Below, in pieces: positions 18,279-27,231 of a DNA stretch of 64,000 bases. The stretch is taken from positions 1-64,000 of the forward strand of contig JABHWD010000015.1 of the NCBI GenBank assembly GCA_018657955.1, in the 5' to 3' direction. The first letter of the stretch is position 1. The number at the start of each line of letters is the position of its first letter. The notes beneath the pieces were generated by a model that worked only from the letters and a program-made list of their open reading frames with translations, searched no databases and was not told the DNA's origin. This stretch comes from Flavobacteriaceae bacterium. Its GTDB lineage: Bacteria > Bacteroidota > Bacteroidia > Flavobacteriales > Flavobacteriaceae. The position numbers were made by a program, and so were the translations under genes.

Positions 18279-20885
18279 AAAATTTTAATATTATTATTAC
18301 TTTTAAACAATTTTTTTTACGGAAAAACAAAAGATGATGTTAATGTAAAAAAAGTTTACACTACTATAAAAATTGATAATGCAAATGGTCCTACTATAGA
18401 TGGATTGATAAATGAACCTATTTGGGACACTGTTGTTTGGGGAGGTGATTTTACAGAATTTGAACCTGACAATAACACTGATCCAAGTCAAGAAACAAGA
18501 TTTAAAATCTTATATGATGATAATAATCTTTATATAGCCGTAAGAGCTTATGATTCAGAGCCAGAAAAAATAATTAGTAGGATATCTAGAAGAGATAATT
18601 TAAATAGTGATGGCGTTTATATTGTCATTGATAGTTATCATGATTTACGAACTGCATTTATGTTTGGAATCGGGGCAGGTGGGAATAAAGCAGACTGGAT
18701 TGCTTCAGATAATGGAAAAAATGAAGATTTATCTTGGAATCCTATATGGGATGTAAAAACTACAATTGATGATCTTGGATGGAATGCAGAGATAAAAATA
18801 CCTATAAATCAACTAAGATTTAAAGATGGAAGCAATATTATATGGGGATTTAATATAATGAGAGGAATTCATCGATTAGATGAAAAATCATTATGGAATC
18901 ATGTTTCAGCAAATTCACCTGGATGGGTAAGTGAAAGCGGAGAGTTGCATGGACTAGATCTTAAATCTAAAAATCAAGTAGATATTCGCCCCTTCGTAAC
19001 TACTTCAATAAACACATACGAAAGTGTAGCTAACAATCCTTATAGGGATGGAAAAGACACTAATTTTAATGGAGGTTTAGATGCAAAGATTGGAATTACT
19101 AATGACCTAATTTTAGATTTAACTTTTAATCCAGATTTTGGACAAGTTGAGGCAGATCCATCTGTAATTACTCTTGATGGTTTCGAAATTTTCATGGATG
19201 AACAAAGACCATTCTTTGTAGAAAGTAAGAATATTTTTGACTATAGCTTTGGTCCTAAAGATGACAATCTGTTTTTTTCTAGAAGGATTGGTAAAGATCC
19301 AAGTGGATCACCAAGTTTAAATTCAGGAGAATATTATGAATCTCCTCAATTTACCAAAATAATAGGTGCAGCTAAATTTTCTGGAAAAACAGAAAACGGA
19401 TGGTCTATTGGAGTCCTTGAGAGTGTAACAGCAAATGAATATGCTAATATTAGCGATGGAGAAAATGGAAGAAAGGAGAAGGTTGAACCACTTACAAATT
19501 ATTTAGTGACTAGAATACAAAAAGATTTTAATGATAATAACACTTTTGTTGGTGGAATTTTTACATCTACAAATAGATCTGAATTACCTGACAATTTAAA
19601 TTTCCTTCATAAATCTGCTACAACAGCAGGGATAGATTTCAAACATCAATGGAATAACAGAAACTATTATTTTGAAGGAAAATTTATTGGAAGCAATGTA
19701 AAAGGAAGTGAAGAATCTATATATAGAACCCAAACATCAATCACACATTTATTTCAAAGAGCTGATGCAACTCATATAGAGGTTGATCCAACTAAAACTA
19801 GCTTAACAGGGACAGGAGGTATATTTATGATTGGAAAAGCAGGTGGTGGAAATTGGACATATGACCTTGGATTTGATTGGCATTCCCCAGAGTTAGAGTT
19901 AAATGATTTAGGCTTTTTAAAACAAGCTGATCATAAGGCTCAGTTTGCACGAGTTTCGTATAGAAGCTTAAAACCGAAAGGAAATGTTAGAGATTTTGAT
20001 ATTGGATTTGAGCAGTTTTCAACTTATGATTTTGAAGGCAATCATAACCGAACACAGTATCAGTTAAGAGGTGGAATTAGATTTAAAAACAATTATGCAA
20101 TTAATATGGGAGGTGCTCATAAGCCAAGAATTTATATTAACACCTTTTTACGAGGCGGACCTAGATGGAAATTTAATGAAGAGAATTATATGTACACATA
20201 TATAATGAGTGATCAAAGTAAAAAATTAATAGGTATGGTAGGGGCTGTTTATTCACAAGCAACACAAAATAATTTTTCGATGTTTAAACTAGAGACTCGT
20301 TTTACTTATTCTCCATCAGATAAACTACTGTTTTCTATAAATCCTGAGTATGTACACAACCCAAATAAAACACAATATGTTACTACTGTAAATTATGATG
20401 GTTCTTATAAGTACATTTTAGCTAGTTTTGATTCTCATATATTATCGGCCTCAATAAGAGTAAACTATACGGTGAATCCCAATCTATCTATTCAATATTA
20501 TGGTCAGCCTTTTATTTTTAGAGCTAAATATAATCAGTTTAAATACGTTACAAATCCTACTGCAGATAATTTAAATAATAGATTTAATCTTTATAATGAA
20601 GATCAAATAAATATTGAAAATAGTTATTACAGTATTGATCATAATCTTGATGGAAACACAGACTATGGATTTTATAATCCTAATTTTTCTACAGTACAAT
20701 TTAGATCAAATTTAGTTTTGCGTTGGGAATATAGAAGAGGATCAGAATTGCATTTTGTTTGGTCACAAGGATTAAACACCTTTATTGATACATCGGAAAG
20801 CTTAGTGGATGGAATTGGTATTGGGTTAAAAGAAAAACCCGAAAACACATTTCTAATTAAAGCAACATTTAGTTTAGGAAATTAA
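18264..20885 (+). CDS. DUF5916 outer-membrane protein with CBM9-like N-terminal domain
   Basis: About 873 residues from the third ATG (18264), which gives a normal signal peptide (MQNKIKILILLLLLNNFF); ATGs at 18222 and 18243 in the tandem repeats would add 14 or 7 residues. After the signal come a CBM9-like beta-sandwich (roughly residues 25-220: IDNANGPTIDGLINEPIWD ... LYIAVRAYDSEP ... VYIVIDSYHDLRTAFMF) and a long DUF5916 region predicted to be a beta-barrel, ending LIKATFSLGN. Function unknown; relatives are annotated as carbohydrate-binding or outer-membrane proteins. It is followed by a lipoprotein, PadR and PspC genes in the same direction. Confidence 0.85.
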   Translation: MQNKIKILILLLLLNNFFYGKTKDDVNVKKVYTTIKIDNANGPTIDGLINEPIWDTVVWGGDFTEFEPDNNTDPSQETRFKILYDDNNLYIAVRAYDSEPEKIISRISRRDNLNSDGVYIVIDSYHDLRTAFMFGIGAGGNKADWIASDNGKNEDLSWNPIWDVKTTIDDLGWNAEIKIPINQLRFKDGSNIIWGFNIMRGIHRLDEKSLWNHVSANSPGWVSESGELHGLDLKSKNQVDIRPFVTTSINTYESVANNPYRDGKDTNFNGGLDAKIGITNDLILDLTFNPDFGQVEADPSVITLDGFEIFMDEQRPFFVESKNIFDYSFGPKDDNLFFSRRIGKDPSGSPSLNSGEYYESPQFTKIIGAAKFSGKTENGWSIGVLESVTANEYANISDGENGRKEKVEPLTNYLVTRIQKDFNDNNTFVGGIFTSTNRSELPDNLNFLHKSATTAGIDFKHQWNNRNYYFEGKFIGSNVKGSEESIYRTQTSITHLFQRADATHIEVDPTKTSLTGTGGIFMIGKAGGGNWTYDLGFDWHSPELELNDLGFLKQADHKAQFARVSYRSLKPKGNVRDFDIGFEQFSTYDFEGNHNRTQYQLRGGIRFKNNYAINMGGAHKPRIYINTFLRGGPRWKFNEENYMYTYIMSDQSKKLIGMVGAVYSQATQNNFSMFKLETRFTYSPSDKLLFSINPEYVHNPNKTQYVTTVNYDGSYKYILASFDSHILSASIRVNYTVNPNLSIQYYGQPFIFRAKYNQFKYVTNPTADNLNNRFNLYNEDQINIENSYYSIDHNLDGNTDYGFYNPNFSTVQFRSNLVLRWEYRRGSELHFVWSQGLNTFIDTSESLVDGIGIGLKEKPENTFLIKATFSLGN

Positions 20886-20955
20886 AATAATAACATAGAA
20901 TAAATAGAATAAATAAATCATACAATAAGTATAGAAAATAAATAACAAATTTAAA

Positions 20956-21186
20956 ATGAAAAAAATGAAAAAAAATATATTGATTTTATTAGTTTTCGTA
21001 TTAACTCTAACTTCATGTAGTCTTGATGTGAAACCTAACGTTGAAGTAAAGAATGATATTCACTTAACTATTGATGGTGAAAACTTAGAAGGTCTTTTAG
21101 GAGAGTGGATTATTACTTCTGAGGAAATGGATAAAGATGGTAAGGAAATAATTATTATTAGAATTGAAAAAAAAGAAATTAACTAA
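20956..21186 (+). CDS. Small lipoprotein of unknown function
   Basis: 76 residues with a lipoprotein signal peptide: MKKMKKNILILLVFVLTLTSC, predicted lipidated Cys21. The mature part is about 55 residues and very acidic (DVKPNVEVKNDIHLTIDGENLEGLLGEWI is its start). No family recognised. An internal ATG at 20968 is an alternative start. The 70-bp AT-rich gap before it contains AATAAATA-type low-complexity sequence and no recognisable promoter. It lies 14 bp before padR, so it may be an output or a sensor of that regulator; this is inference. Confidence 0.6.
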   Translation: MKKMKKNILILLVFVLTLTSCSLDVKPNVEVKNDIHLTIDGENLEGLLGEWIITSEEMDKDGKEIIIIRIEKKEIN

Positions 21187-21200
21187 TATATTCTTTCAAA

Positions 21201-21533
21201 TTGAATACAGAAAATTTTAAAATTCAAATAAGAAAAGGACTCCTTGAATTTTGTATTTTACAAATTATTTCAAGAAATGAAGTCTATACTTCTGATATTA
21301 TAGAGGAATTAAAAAAATCTAAAATAATAGTAGTAGAAGGGACTGTTTATCCTCTTTTAAATAGGCTTAAAATATCAGGCTATATCAAATACCAGTGGAA
21401 GGAGTCTACTCAGGGACCTCCTAGAAAGTATTACTCCATTACAGATCTTGGAATGAAATATATTTCAGAATTAATTGTTTCTTGGAAAGAAATAGATTCT
21501 TCAGTTAAAAAATTATTAAAATCAAAAAAGTAA
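21201..21533 (+). CDS. PadR-family transcriptional regulator
   Basis: 110-residue winged-helix regulator. The PadR pattern is complete: KGLLEFCILQIISRNEVYTSDIIEELKKS ... VVEGTVYPLLNRLKISGYIKYQW ... GPPRKYYSITDLGMKYI. TTG start at 21201, no nearby ATG. It is directly followed (1 bp) by the double-PspC gene, a pairing often seen in Bacteroidota. PadR proteins usually repress an adjacent transporter or stress operon and release DNA on ligand binding. Possible targets here are the repeat-marked promoter before the DUF5916 gene or the exporter operon downstream. Confidence 0.9.
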   Translation: MNTENFKIQIRKGLLEFCILQIISRNEVYTSDIIEELKKSKIIVVEGTVYPLLNRLKISGYIKYQWKESTQGPPRKYYSITDLGMKYISELIVSWKEIDSSVKKLLKSKK

Positions 21534-21534
21534 C

Positions 21535-22743
21535 ATGAAAAAAACATTTACAGTTAATATTGGTCAATCTATTTTTAATATTGATGAAGATGCTTATGAA
21601 ATTTTAAAAAAGTATCTGATCTCAGTAAAAAATTATTTCAATAAAATTGATGATCAAGGGGAAATCATTAAAGATTTTGAACTTAGAATAGCAGAAAATT
21701 TTTCTTCCAAAATTTCAGTGAATAAAAAAAGTATTGATTTAAATGACGTGAGGAAGATGATTGAAATAATGGGAACACTTGAGGATTTTAAAGAAGTTGA
21801 TGGAAATGACAAAAACCAAGAAACAAAAAGTAACGCTGATGATGATAGAAAACTATATAGAGATTCAAGTAATCGAATAATTGCTGGAGTATGTTCAGGT
21901 ATTGCTCAATACTTTAAGATTGATCCACTAATTGTTCGAATTTTATTTTTCCTTGCGGTATTGCCTGGTTTAATTGTTTACCTAATTTTTTGGCTAGGAG
22001 TTCCAACTAAGGATTTTGATTCTAATCTTAGAAAAACTTTTTATAGGGATCCTGATGATAAGATAATTGGAGGAGTTGCAAAGGGAATTGCAAATTATCT
22101 TAAAGCTGATGTGACTTTAATTAGGATCATTTTCTTTATAAGTATTTTCTTTGGAGGATTTGGTTTACTGATATATATATTTTTATGGATTTTTACAAAA
22201 GAGGCTAAGAGTATTGGTCAGAAAATGAATATGTCTGGATATAGTATTAATCTATCAAACATAGAGGATTTTATAAAAAAAAAAATCAATAAAAATGATA
22301 ATAAAGAAAGCACATTAACAGCAATCTTTTTATTTCCATTCAGATTATTAGCCCCATTAATTAACATTTTAGCAAAAGTGTTAATTATTCTTTTTAGGTT
22401 AATTTTATTTATCATTATAACATTTATAGCTGCTTTGTGTTTTATGTTCTTGATTATAATTTTAGCTAATCTATTTAATTTATTAGAAAACCAGTATGCT
22501 ACTTCTTATTTGATAATTTCATTTTGTATAAGTCTAATACTCACTATTGGAATTAGTATTATTATTGCCTGTAAAATTATGTTTAAAAGAACAATTGTTA
22601 AGCTTTACGTTTTTGCTATTTTATTTTTTGTTTGGTTAACTTTTCTATTATTAAATATTTTTTCTTTGCCAAATCTTTTCATTAATCTCCAAGAACAAGG
22701 CCTGATTTTTGAATGGATAGAGTGGAGTAATATTTTTTATTAA
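21535..22743 (+). CDS. Membrane protein with two PspC domains
   Basis: 402 residues. After an N-terminal cytoplasmic region (about residues 1-100, MKKTFTVNIGQSIFNIDEDAYEIL) come two PspC domains, residues about 102-162 (YRDSSNRIIAGVCSGIAQYF...) and 168-223 (YRDPDDKIIGGVAKGIANYL...), each with its membrane segment. Four or so further helices follow (residues about 260-390). PspC proteins act in envelope-stress signalling in Proteobacteria; a role here is inferred. No PspA-like gene is in the window. Starts 1 bp after padR. Confidence 0.85.
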   Translation: MKKTFTVNIGQSIFNIDEDAYEILKKYLISVKNYFNKIDDQGEIIKDFELRIAENFSSKISVNKKSIDLNDVRKMIEIMGTLEDFKEVDGNDKNQETKSNADDDRKLYRDSSNRIIAGVCSGIAQYFKIDPLIVRILFFLAVLPGLIVYLIFWLGVPTKDFDSNLRKTFYRDPDDKIIGGVAKGIANYLKADVTLIRIIFFISIFFGGFGLLIYIFLWIFTKEAKSIGQKMNMSGYSINLSNIEDFIKKKINKNDNKESTLTAIFLFPFRLLAPLINILAKVLIILFRLILFIIITFIAALCFMFLIIILANLFNLLENQYATSYLIISFCISLILTIGISIIIACKIMFKRTIVKLYVFAILFFVWLTFLLLNIFSLPNLFINLQEQGLIFEWIEWSNIFY

Positions 22744-22876
22744 ATTTTAAAAGTGAATTAGATGAAAATTTTAATAAAAAAGTTATTATTTTAACATGGA
22801 ATTAACAGGAATAATCTATATTATTTCTCATATTTGAAAAATAAAATTTGAAATTTATTTTTAATAAAAAAAATAT

Positions 22877-23566
22877 ATGCTTAAAATTAAGAAACTTCAT
22901 AAATCTTATAAAATGGGCGATTCTAGTTTGCACGTTTTAAAGGGTATAGATTTAAATATAGAAAAAGGGGAGATGGTTGCAATTATGGGGTCTTCTGGAT
23001 CTGGAAAATCAACATTATTAAATATAATTGGAATACTTGATGAGCATGATTCTGGCGAATATTCATTGGATGATGTTGAAATAAAAAATTTAAATGAAAA
23101 ATTAGCTGCTCAATATAGAAATAAGTTTTTAGGTTTTGTTTTTCAGTCATTTAATTTAATAAATTTTAAAAATGCAGTAGAAAATGTTGCTCTTCCTCTA
23201 TATTATCAAGGACTAGGCAGAAAAGAAAGACTGGAAAAAGCAATGTTTCATTTAGAAAAAGTTGGTCTTAAAGATTGGGCAAAACATCTTCCCAGTGAAT
23301 TATCAGGAGGGCAAAAACAAAGAGTAGCCATTGCTAGAGCACTTGCTTCAGAACCTAAACTTTTATTAGCAGATGAACCTACTGGAGCTTTAGATTCTAC
23401 CACATCTACTGAAATAATGCAGTTTTTACAACAACTTAATGATGAAGGAAGAACTCTTCTTATTGTCACGCATGAAACAGATATTGCCAATATGTGTAAG
23501 AGAATAGTAAAATTAAAAGATGGAATTGTTATGCAGGATAAAAATATTAAACAAGTTAGGCCTTAA
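22877..23566 (+). CDS. ABC transporter ATP-binding protein (MacB/LolD type)
   Basis: 229-residue ATPase. Walker A GSSGSGKST (residues 38-46), Q-loop near VFQSFNL, signature LSGGQKQR (142-149), Walker B LLLADEPTGALD (162-173), H-loop VTHE. It resembles the MacB/LolD group, which works with FtsX-type permeases. It is the first gene of an exporter operon: two permeases, a membrane fusion protein and a TolC-like channel follow. The 133-bp gap before it is AT-rich and contains only imperfect -7 matches such as CATATTTG, so it is unclear whether the exporter is transcribed with padR-pspC. Confidence 0.9.
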   Translation: MLKIKKLHKSYKMGDSSLHVLKGIDLNIEKGEMVAIMGSSGSGKSTLLNIIGILDEHDSGEYSLDDVEIKNLNEKLAAQYRNKFLGFVFQSFNLINFKNAVENVALPLYYQGLGRKERLEKAMFHLEKVGLKDWAKHLPSELSGGQKQRVAIARALASEPKLLLADEPTGALDSTTSTEIMQFLQQLNDEGRTLLIVTHETDIANMCKRIVKLKDGIVMQDKNIKQVRP

Positions 23567-23569
23567 ATT

Positions 23570-24808
23570 ATGATTGATTTCGGATTCTTTAGAGAAATTT
23601 TTCAGAGTATTAGTAAAAATAAATTAAGAACTCTACTATCAGGCTTTACTGTAGCATTTGCTATAATGTTATTTGCTGTATTATTTGGAGTTGCCAACGG
23701 ATTACAAAATTCTTTTAACTCTGAATTTTCGGGAGATGCAAATAATTCAATTTTTATATTTTCTGGAAGAACAACAAAGGCTGTTAAAGGGATGCAGGTA
23801 GGAAGAAGAATTCAATTTGATAATGAGCTATATGAAACTCTAAAAAAAGAATATAAAAATGATATAGAGTTTATTTCTGGAAGAGTATATAAAAATTTAA
23901 CTGCTTCTTATAAGGATGAAAAAAGCGGGTATCTTATAAGAGCTGTAAATCCAGATCATCAGTTTATTGAAAAAACTGACATTACAAAAGGAAGATATAT
24001 CAATCAACTTGATTTAAAAAATAAAGCAAAAAATATTGTTATAGGAAAATTAGTTTGGGAAGATTTATTCAATGGAGAGGATCCTATTGGAAAATATATA
24101 GATCTTAGTAAGATAAAATACAAGGTGGTTGGATTATATATAGATAAGGCAGAAGGGTCAGATAGTAATGAAGAAAGAATTATTTACATGCCAATTAGTA
24201 CTGCGCAACAAATCTATGGAAGTAATGATTATATTGATCAGATAAATTTAACATTTAATCCAAGTATGTCAGGTGATCAAGCCATTGCATTTAGCAATAA
24301 GTTACTAAAAAGAATTAAGCAGATTTTTTCTGTTGCACCTAATGATCAAGCTGCAGTTAGAATAAGAAATCAAGCTCAGGCATTAGAAGAAGTAGGAACA
24401 TTTAATGCTGTACTATCGATTTTAGTACTGATTATTGGTTTTGGAACATTAATAGCAGGTATTGTAGGGATTAGTAATATTATGATATTTATTGTTAAAG
24501 AGAGAACAAAAGAGATAGGCATTCGAAAAGCTTTGGGGGCTCCACCAGTTTCTATAGAACGTTTAATAACTTTTGAATCAATTTTAATTACTTCAATTTC
24601 AGGATTTCTTGGATTAATTGCTGGCAGTGTAATTCTAGATTCAATGGAAGAAACATTAAAAGAATATTGGATAACAGATCCTGGGGTGAGTACAAGTTTA
24701 GTTATTGGAGCTACAATAACACTGATTATAGCTGGAACTATTGCAGCATATCTCCCAGCTAAGAGAGCTTCAGAAATAAAACCAATTGTTGCATTAAGAG
24801 ACGAATAA
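23570..24808 (+). CDS. ABC transporter permease (MacB/FtsX type), first
   Basis: 412 residues: an N-terminal helix (TLLSGFTVAFAIMLFAVLFGVANG), a large periplasmic MacB-PCD-type domain (residues about 45-270) and three C-terminal helices of the FtsX domain with the motif IGFGTLIAGIVGISNIMIFIVKERTKEIGIRKALGA. Starts 3 bp after the ATPase stop. Probably forms a heterodimer with the next permease. Confidence 0.9.
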   Translation: MIDFGFFREIFQSISKNKLRTLLSGFTVAFAIMLFAVLFGVANGLQNSFNSEFSGDANNSIFIFSGRTTKAVKGMQVGRRIQFDNELYETLKKEYKNDIEFISGRVYKNLTASYKDEKSGYLIRAVNPDHQFIEKTDITKGRYINQLDLKNKAKNIVIGKLVWEDLFNGEDPIGKYIDLSKIKYKVVGLYIDKAEGSDSNEERIIYMPISTAQQIYGSNDYIDQINLTFNPSMSGDQAIAFSNKLLKRIKQIFSVAPNDQAAVRIRNQAQALEEVGTFNAVLSILVLIIGFGTLIAGIVGISNIMIFIVKERTKEIGIRKALGAPPVSIERLITFESILITSISGFLGLIAGSVILDSMEETLKEYWITDPGVSTSLVIGATITLIIAGTIAAYLPAKRASEIKPIVALRDE

Positions 24809-24810
24809 TT

Positions 24811-26049
24811 ATGTTTAGATTTTTATTTGATTTTGACACATGGCAAGAGCTTTCAGAAAGCTTAACCAAAAATAAAATTAGAACCATTATAACTATGATT
24901 GGAGTTTGGTGGGGGATTTTACTTTTAATAGCTCTTTTGGGATCAGCAAGAGGAATAGAAAATAAGTTTAATGTCCAATTTGGAGATTATGCCACAAATA
25001 GTGTATTTATTTGGGGACAATCAACAAGCATGCCATTTAAAGGGTATCAAGAAGGAAGAGCGCCAAGATTAAAATATTCTCATCTTGATAAGATCAATAA
25101 TAATGTTCAAGGAATTAAATTTTTAATTCCTCGTAATCAAAGACAGTCTCAAATAGTTAGAGGTGTTTTATCTTCTGGTTTTGGAGTAATTGGAGATTTT
25201 CCATTATTGGATAAAGTTCAAAAAAAGAATTTGACAAGCGGTAGATTCATTAATCAAAATGATATTGAATACACTAAGAAGGTTGCAGTTATCTCCAAAG
25301 ATGCATATGAACAATTATTTGAAAAAGATGAGAATGCCATTGGAGAATATATTGAAATAGATGATATTAATTATAAAGTGATAGGGGTTTTTAAGCAAGG
25401 GAATTTTGATTTTGGAGGACAGATTCATATACCTTTTACCACCTTTCAGAAGGTTTATAATCAAGGGGATAATATTGGATGGATAATGGTAACAGGAAAA
25501 GATGGGTATGATATTTTACAAATTGAAAAGGATGTCAAGCTTACATTAAAAAACTTGAATTTTGTTCACCCTGATGATAATAGAGCCTTTGGAAGTTTTA
25601 ATCTTGGAGAACTATTCAAAAGATTTGAAGGGTTCTTATTGGGAATGCAATTCCTTACTTGGTTTGTAGGAATAGCTACATTAATAGCAGGTGTTTTTGC
25701 CATTGGAAATATACTATTAATTACCGTCAAGGAAAGAACAAAGGAGATAGGAATTAGAAGAGCAATTGGAGCAACTCCATTTGAGATAAAAAGACAAATT
25801 GTATTAGAAGCAGTTATTTTAACGGTTGTCGCTGGAATTTTTGGGATAATTTCAGGAGGTTGGATACTAATGGCAGTAGACTCTGCCTTTGGTCAAGGCC
25901 CAGATTCAGTATTGGTGAATGCTTCTGTTTCTATATTTATTGTCTTTGTTTCATTGATTATCCTTGTTGTTTTTGGTTCATTAATTGGATTAATTCCAGC
26001 AACAAGGGCAACAATTATTAAACCAATAGACGCATTAAGAGAAGAATAA
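24811..26049 (+). CDS. ABC transporter permease (MacB/FtsX type), second
   Basis: 412 residues with the same design as its neighbour: first helix near TIITMIGVWWGILLLIALLG, a periplasmic domain, and a C-terminal FtsX domain with FVGIATLIAGVFAIGNILLITVKERTKEIGIRRAIGATP. It starts 2 bp after the first permease. Two separate permease genes with a free ATPase differ from E. coli MacB, where both domains are in one chain. Confidence 0.9.
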   Translation: MFRFLFDFDTWQELSESLTKNKIRTIITMIGVWWGILLLIALLGSARGIENKFNVQFGDYATNSVFIWGQSTSMPFKGYQEGRAPRLKYSHLDKINNNVQGIKFLIPRNQRQSQIVRGVLSSGFGVIGDFPLLDKVQKKNLTSGRFINQNDIEYTKKVAVISKDAYEQLFEKDENAIGEYIEIDDINYKVIGVFKQGNFDFGGQIHIPFTTFQKVYNQGDNIGWIMVTGKDGYDILQIEKDVKLTLKNLNFVHPDDNRAFGSFNLGELFKRFEGFLLGMQFLTWFVGIATLIAGVFAIGNILLITVKERTKEIGIRRAIGATPFEIKRQIVLEAVILTVVAGIFGIISGGWILMAVDSAFGQGPDSVLVNASVSIFIVFVSLIILVVFGSLIGLIPATRATIIKPIDALREE

Positions 26050-26065
26050 ATAAATAAAAAATAAT

Positions 26066-27196
26066 ATGAAAAAAATATTAAAAATTGTAGTAATTGTAGG
26101 GATAGCTGTTTCCTTGCTATTTGTGTTAAAATATTTCAAAGATGCTAATGCTAGTGAAATTATAGACTATGAAACTGAGAAACCATTTTACACCTCTATT
26201 GTAAAAGAAGTAATAGCTACAGGGAAGTTAAATCCTGAAGATGAAATTGAATTAAAACCACAAGTAAGTGGAATTATAGACAAAATATTAGTTGAGGAAG
26301 GAGATGTAGTTAAAAGAGGAGATTTAATAGCAAGAATCCGAGTTGTTCCTAATGAGCAAGCAGTTATTAGTGCTAACAGTAGAATTAATTCTGCAAGACT
26401 CTCTTATAATAATGCAAAAACACTATTTGATAGGAGTAAAAAATTATTTGAAAAGGGAGTTATTTCAAAACAAGATTTTGAAAATAGTGAGCTTTCAATG
26501 GAGCAATCAAAAGAAGGATTAACTCAGTCTCAAAATGATTATAAAATAATAAAAAAAGGAACTCTTACCGGAGGTAGTGCTGCTAATACAAATATTTTCG
26601 CTCAAATATCTGGAACAATTCTTGAAATTCCAGTTAGAGAAGGAAATCAAGTAATTGAAAGTAATAATTTTAATCCTGGCACAACAATAGCTACAGTTGC
26701 AGATATGACTATAATGATATTTGAAGGACAAGTAGATGAAACAGAAGTTTCTAAAATAGAAGAAGGCTCTGAAATTAAAGTTGTATTAGGAGCTTTGGAA
26801 GAGGAAGAATTTAATGCAAAGTTAACTTTTGTAGCTCCCAAGGGAATAGAACTGGCTGGAGCTGTACAATTCAAAATAAAAGCTAATGTAAAAATTCCAC
26901 AAAATGTTAATGTAAGAGCTGGGTATAGTGCTAATGCAATTATGGAAACAGGAAATAAAGAAAATATTTTATGTATTAAGGAATCATTATTACAATTTAA
27001 CAGAATAACTGATAAACCATTTGTTGAAATTCAACAAGAGGATGGCTCATATAAAAGTAAAAATGTTGAGATTGGAATTTCTGATGGTATTAATGTAGAA
27101 ATCTTAGAAGGTGTTACTGAAAATGATGAAATAAAGGTATGGAATATAGTAACTGATGATGATGAGAAAAAAAGTCAGGAAGATATAGATGATTAA
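26066..27196 (+). CDS. Periplasmic adaptor (HlyD/MacA-type membrane fusion protein)
   Basis: 376 residues. N-terminal membrane anchor (ILKIVVIVGIAVSLLFVL), a lipoyl-like half (LKPQVSGIIDKILVEEGDVVKRGDLIARI), an alpha-helical hairpin (residues about 100-165, RINSARLSYNNAKTLFDRSKKLFEKGVISKQ), the second lipoyl half, and the beta-barrel and membrane-proximal domains. The tail is acidic (DDDEKKSQEDIDD). It bridges the inner-membrane permeases and the TolC-like channel encoded on either side. Confidence 0.9.
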   Translation: MKKILKIVVIVGIAVSLLFVLKYFKDANASEIIDYETEKPFYTSIVKEVIATGKLNPEDEIELKPQVSGIIDKILVEEGDVVKRGDLIARIRVVPNEQAVISANSRINSARLSYNNAKTLFDRSKKLFEKGVISKQDFENSELSMEQSKEGLTQSQNDYKIIKKGTLTGGSAANTNIFAQISGTILEIPVREGNQVIESNNFNPGTTIATVADMTIMIFEGQVDETEVSKIEEGSEIKVVLGALEEEEFNAKLTFVAPKGIELAGAVQFKIKANVKIPQNVNVRAGYSANAIMETGNKENILCIKESLLQFNRITDKPFVEIQQEDGSYKSKNVEIGISDGINVEILEGVTENDEIKVWNIVTDDDEKKSQEDIDD

Positions 27197-27231
27197 GTGA
27201 AAGATTAATTTAATTTTAAAAATTAATATTT

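Noticed and set aside
20886-20955. AATAAATA-rich stretch as a functional repeat array
   Set aside because: Only low-complexity AT sequence with irregular units; no consistent period.
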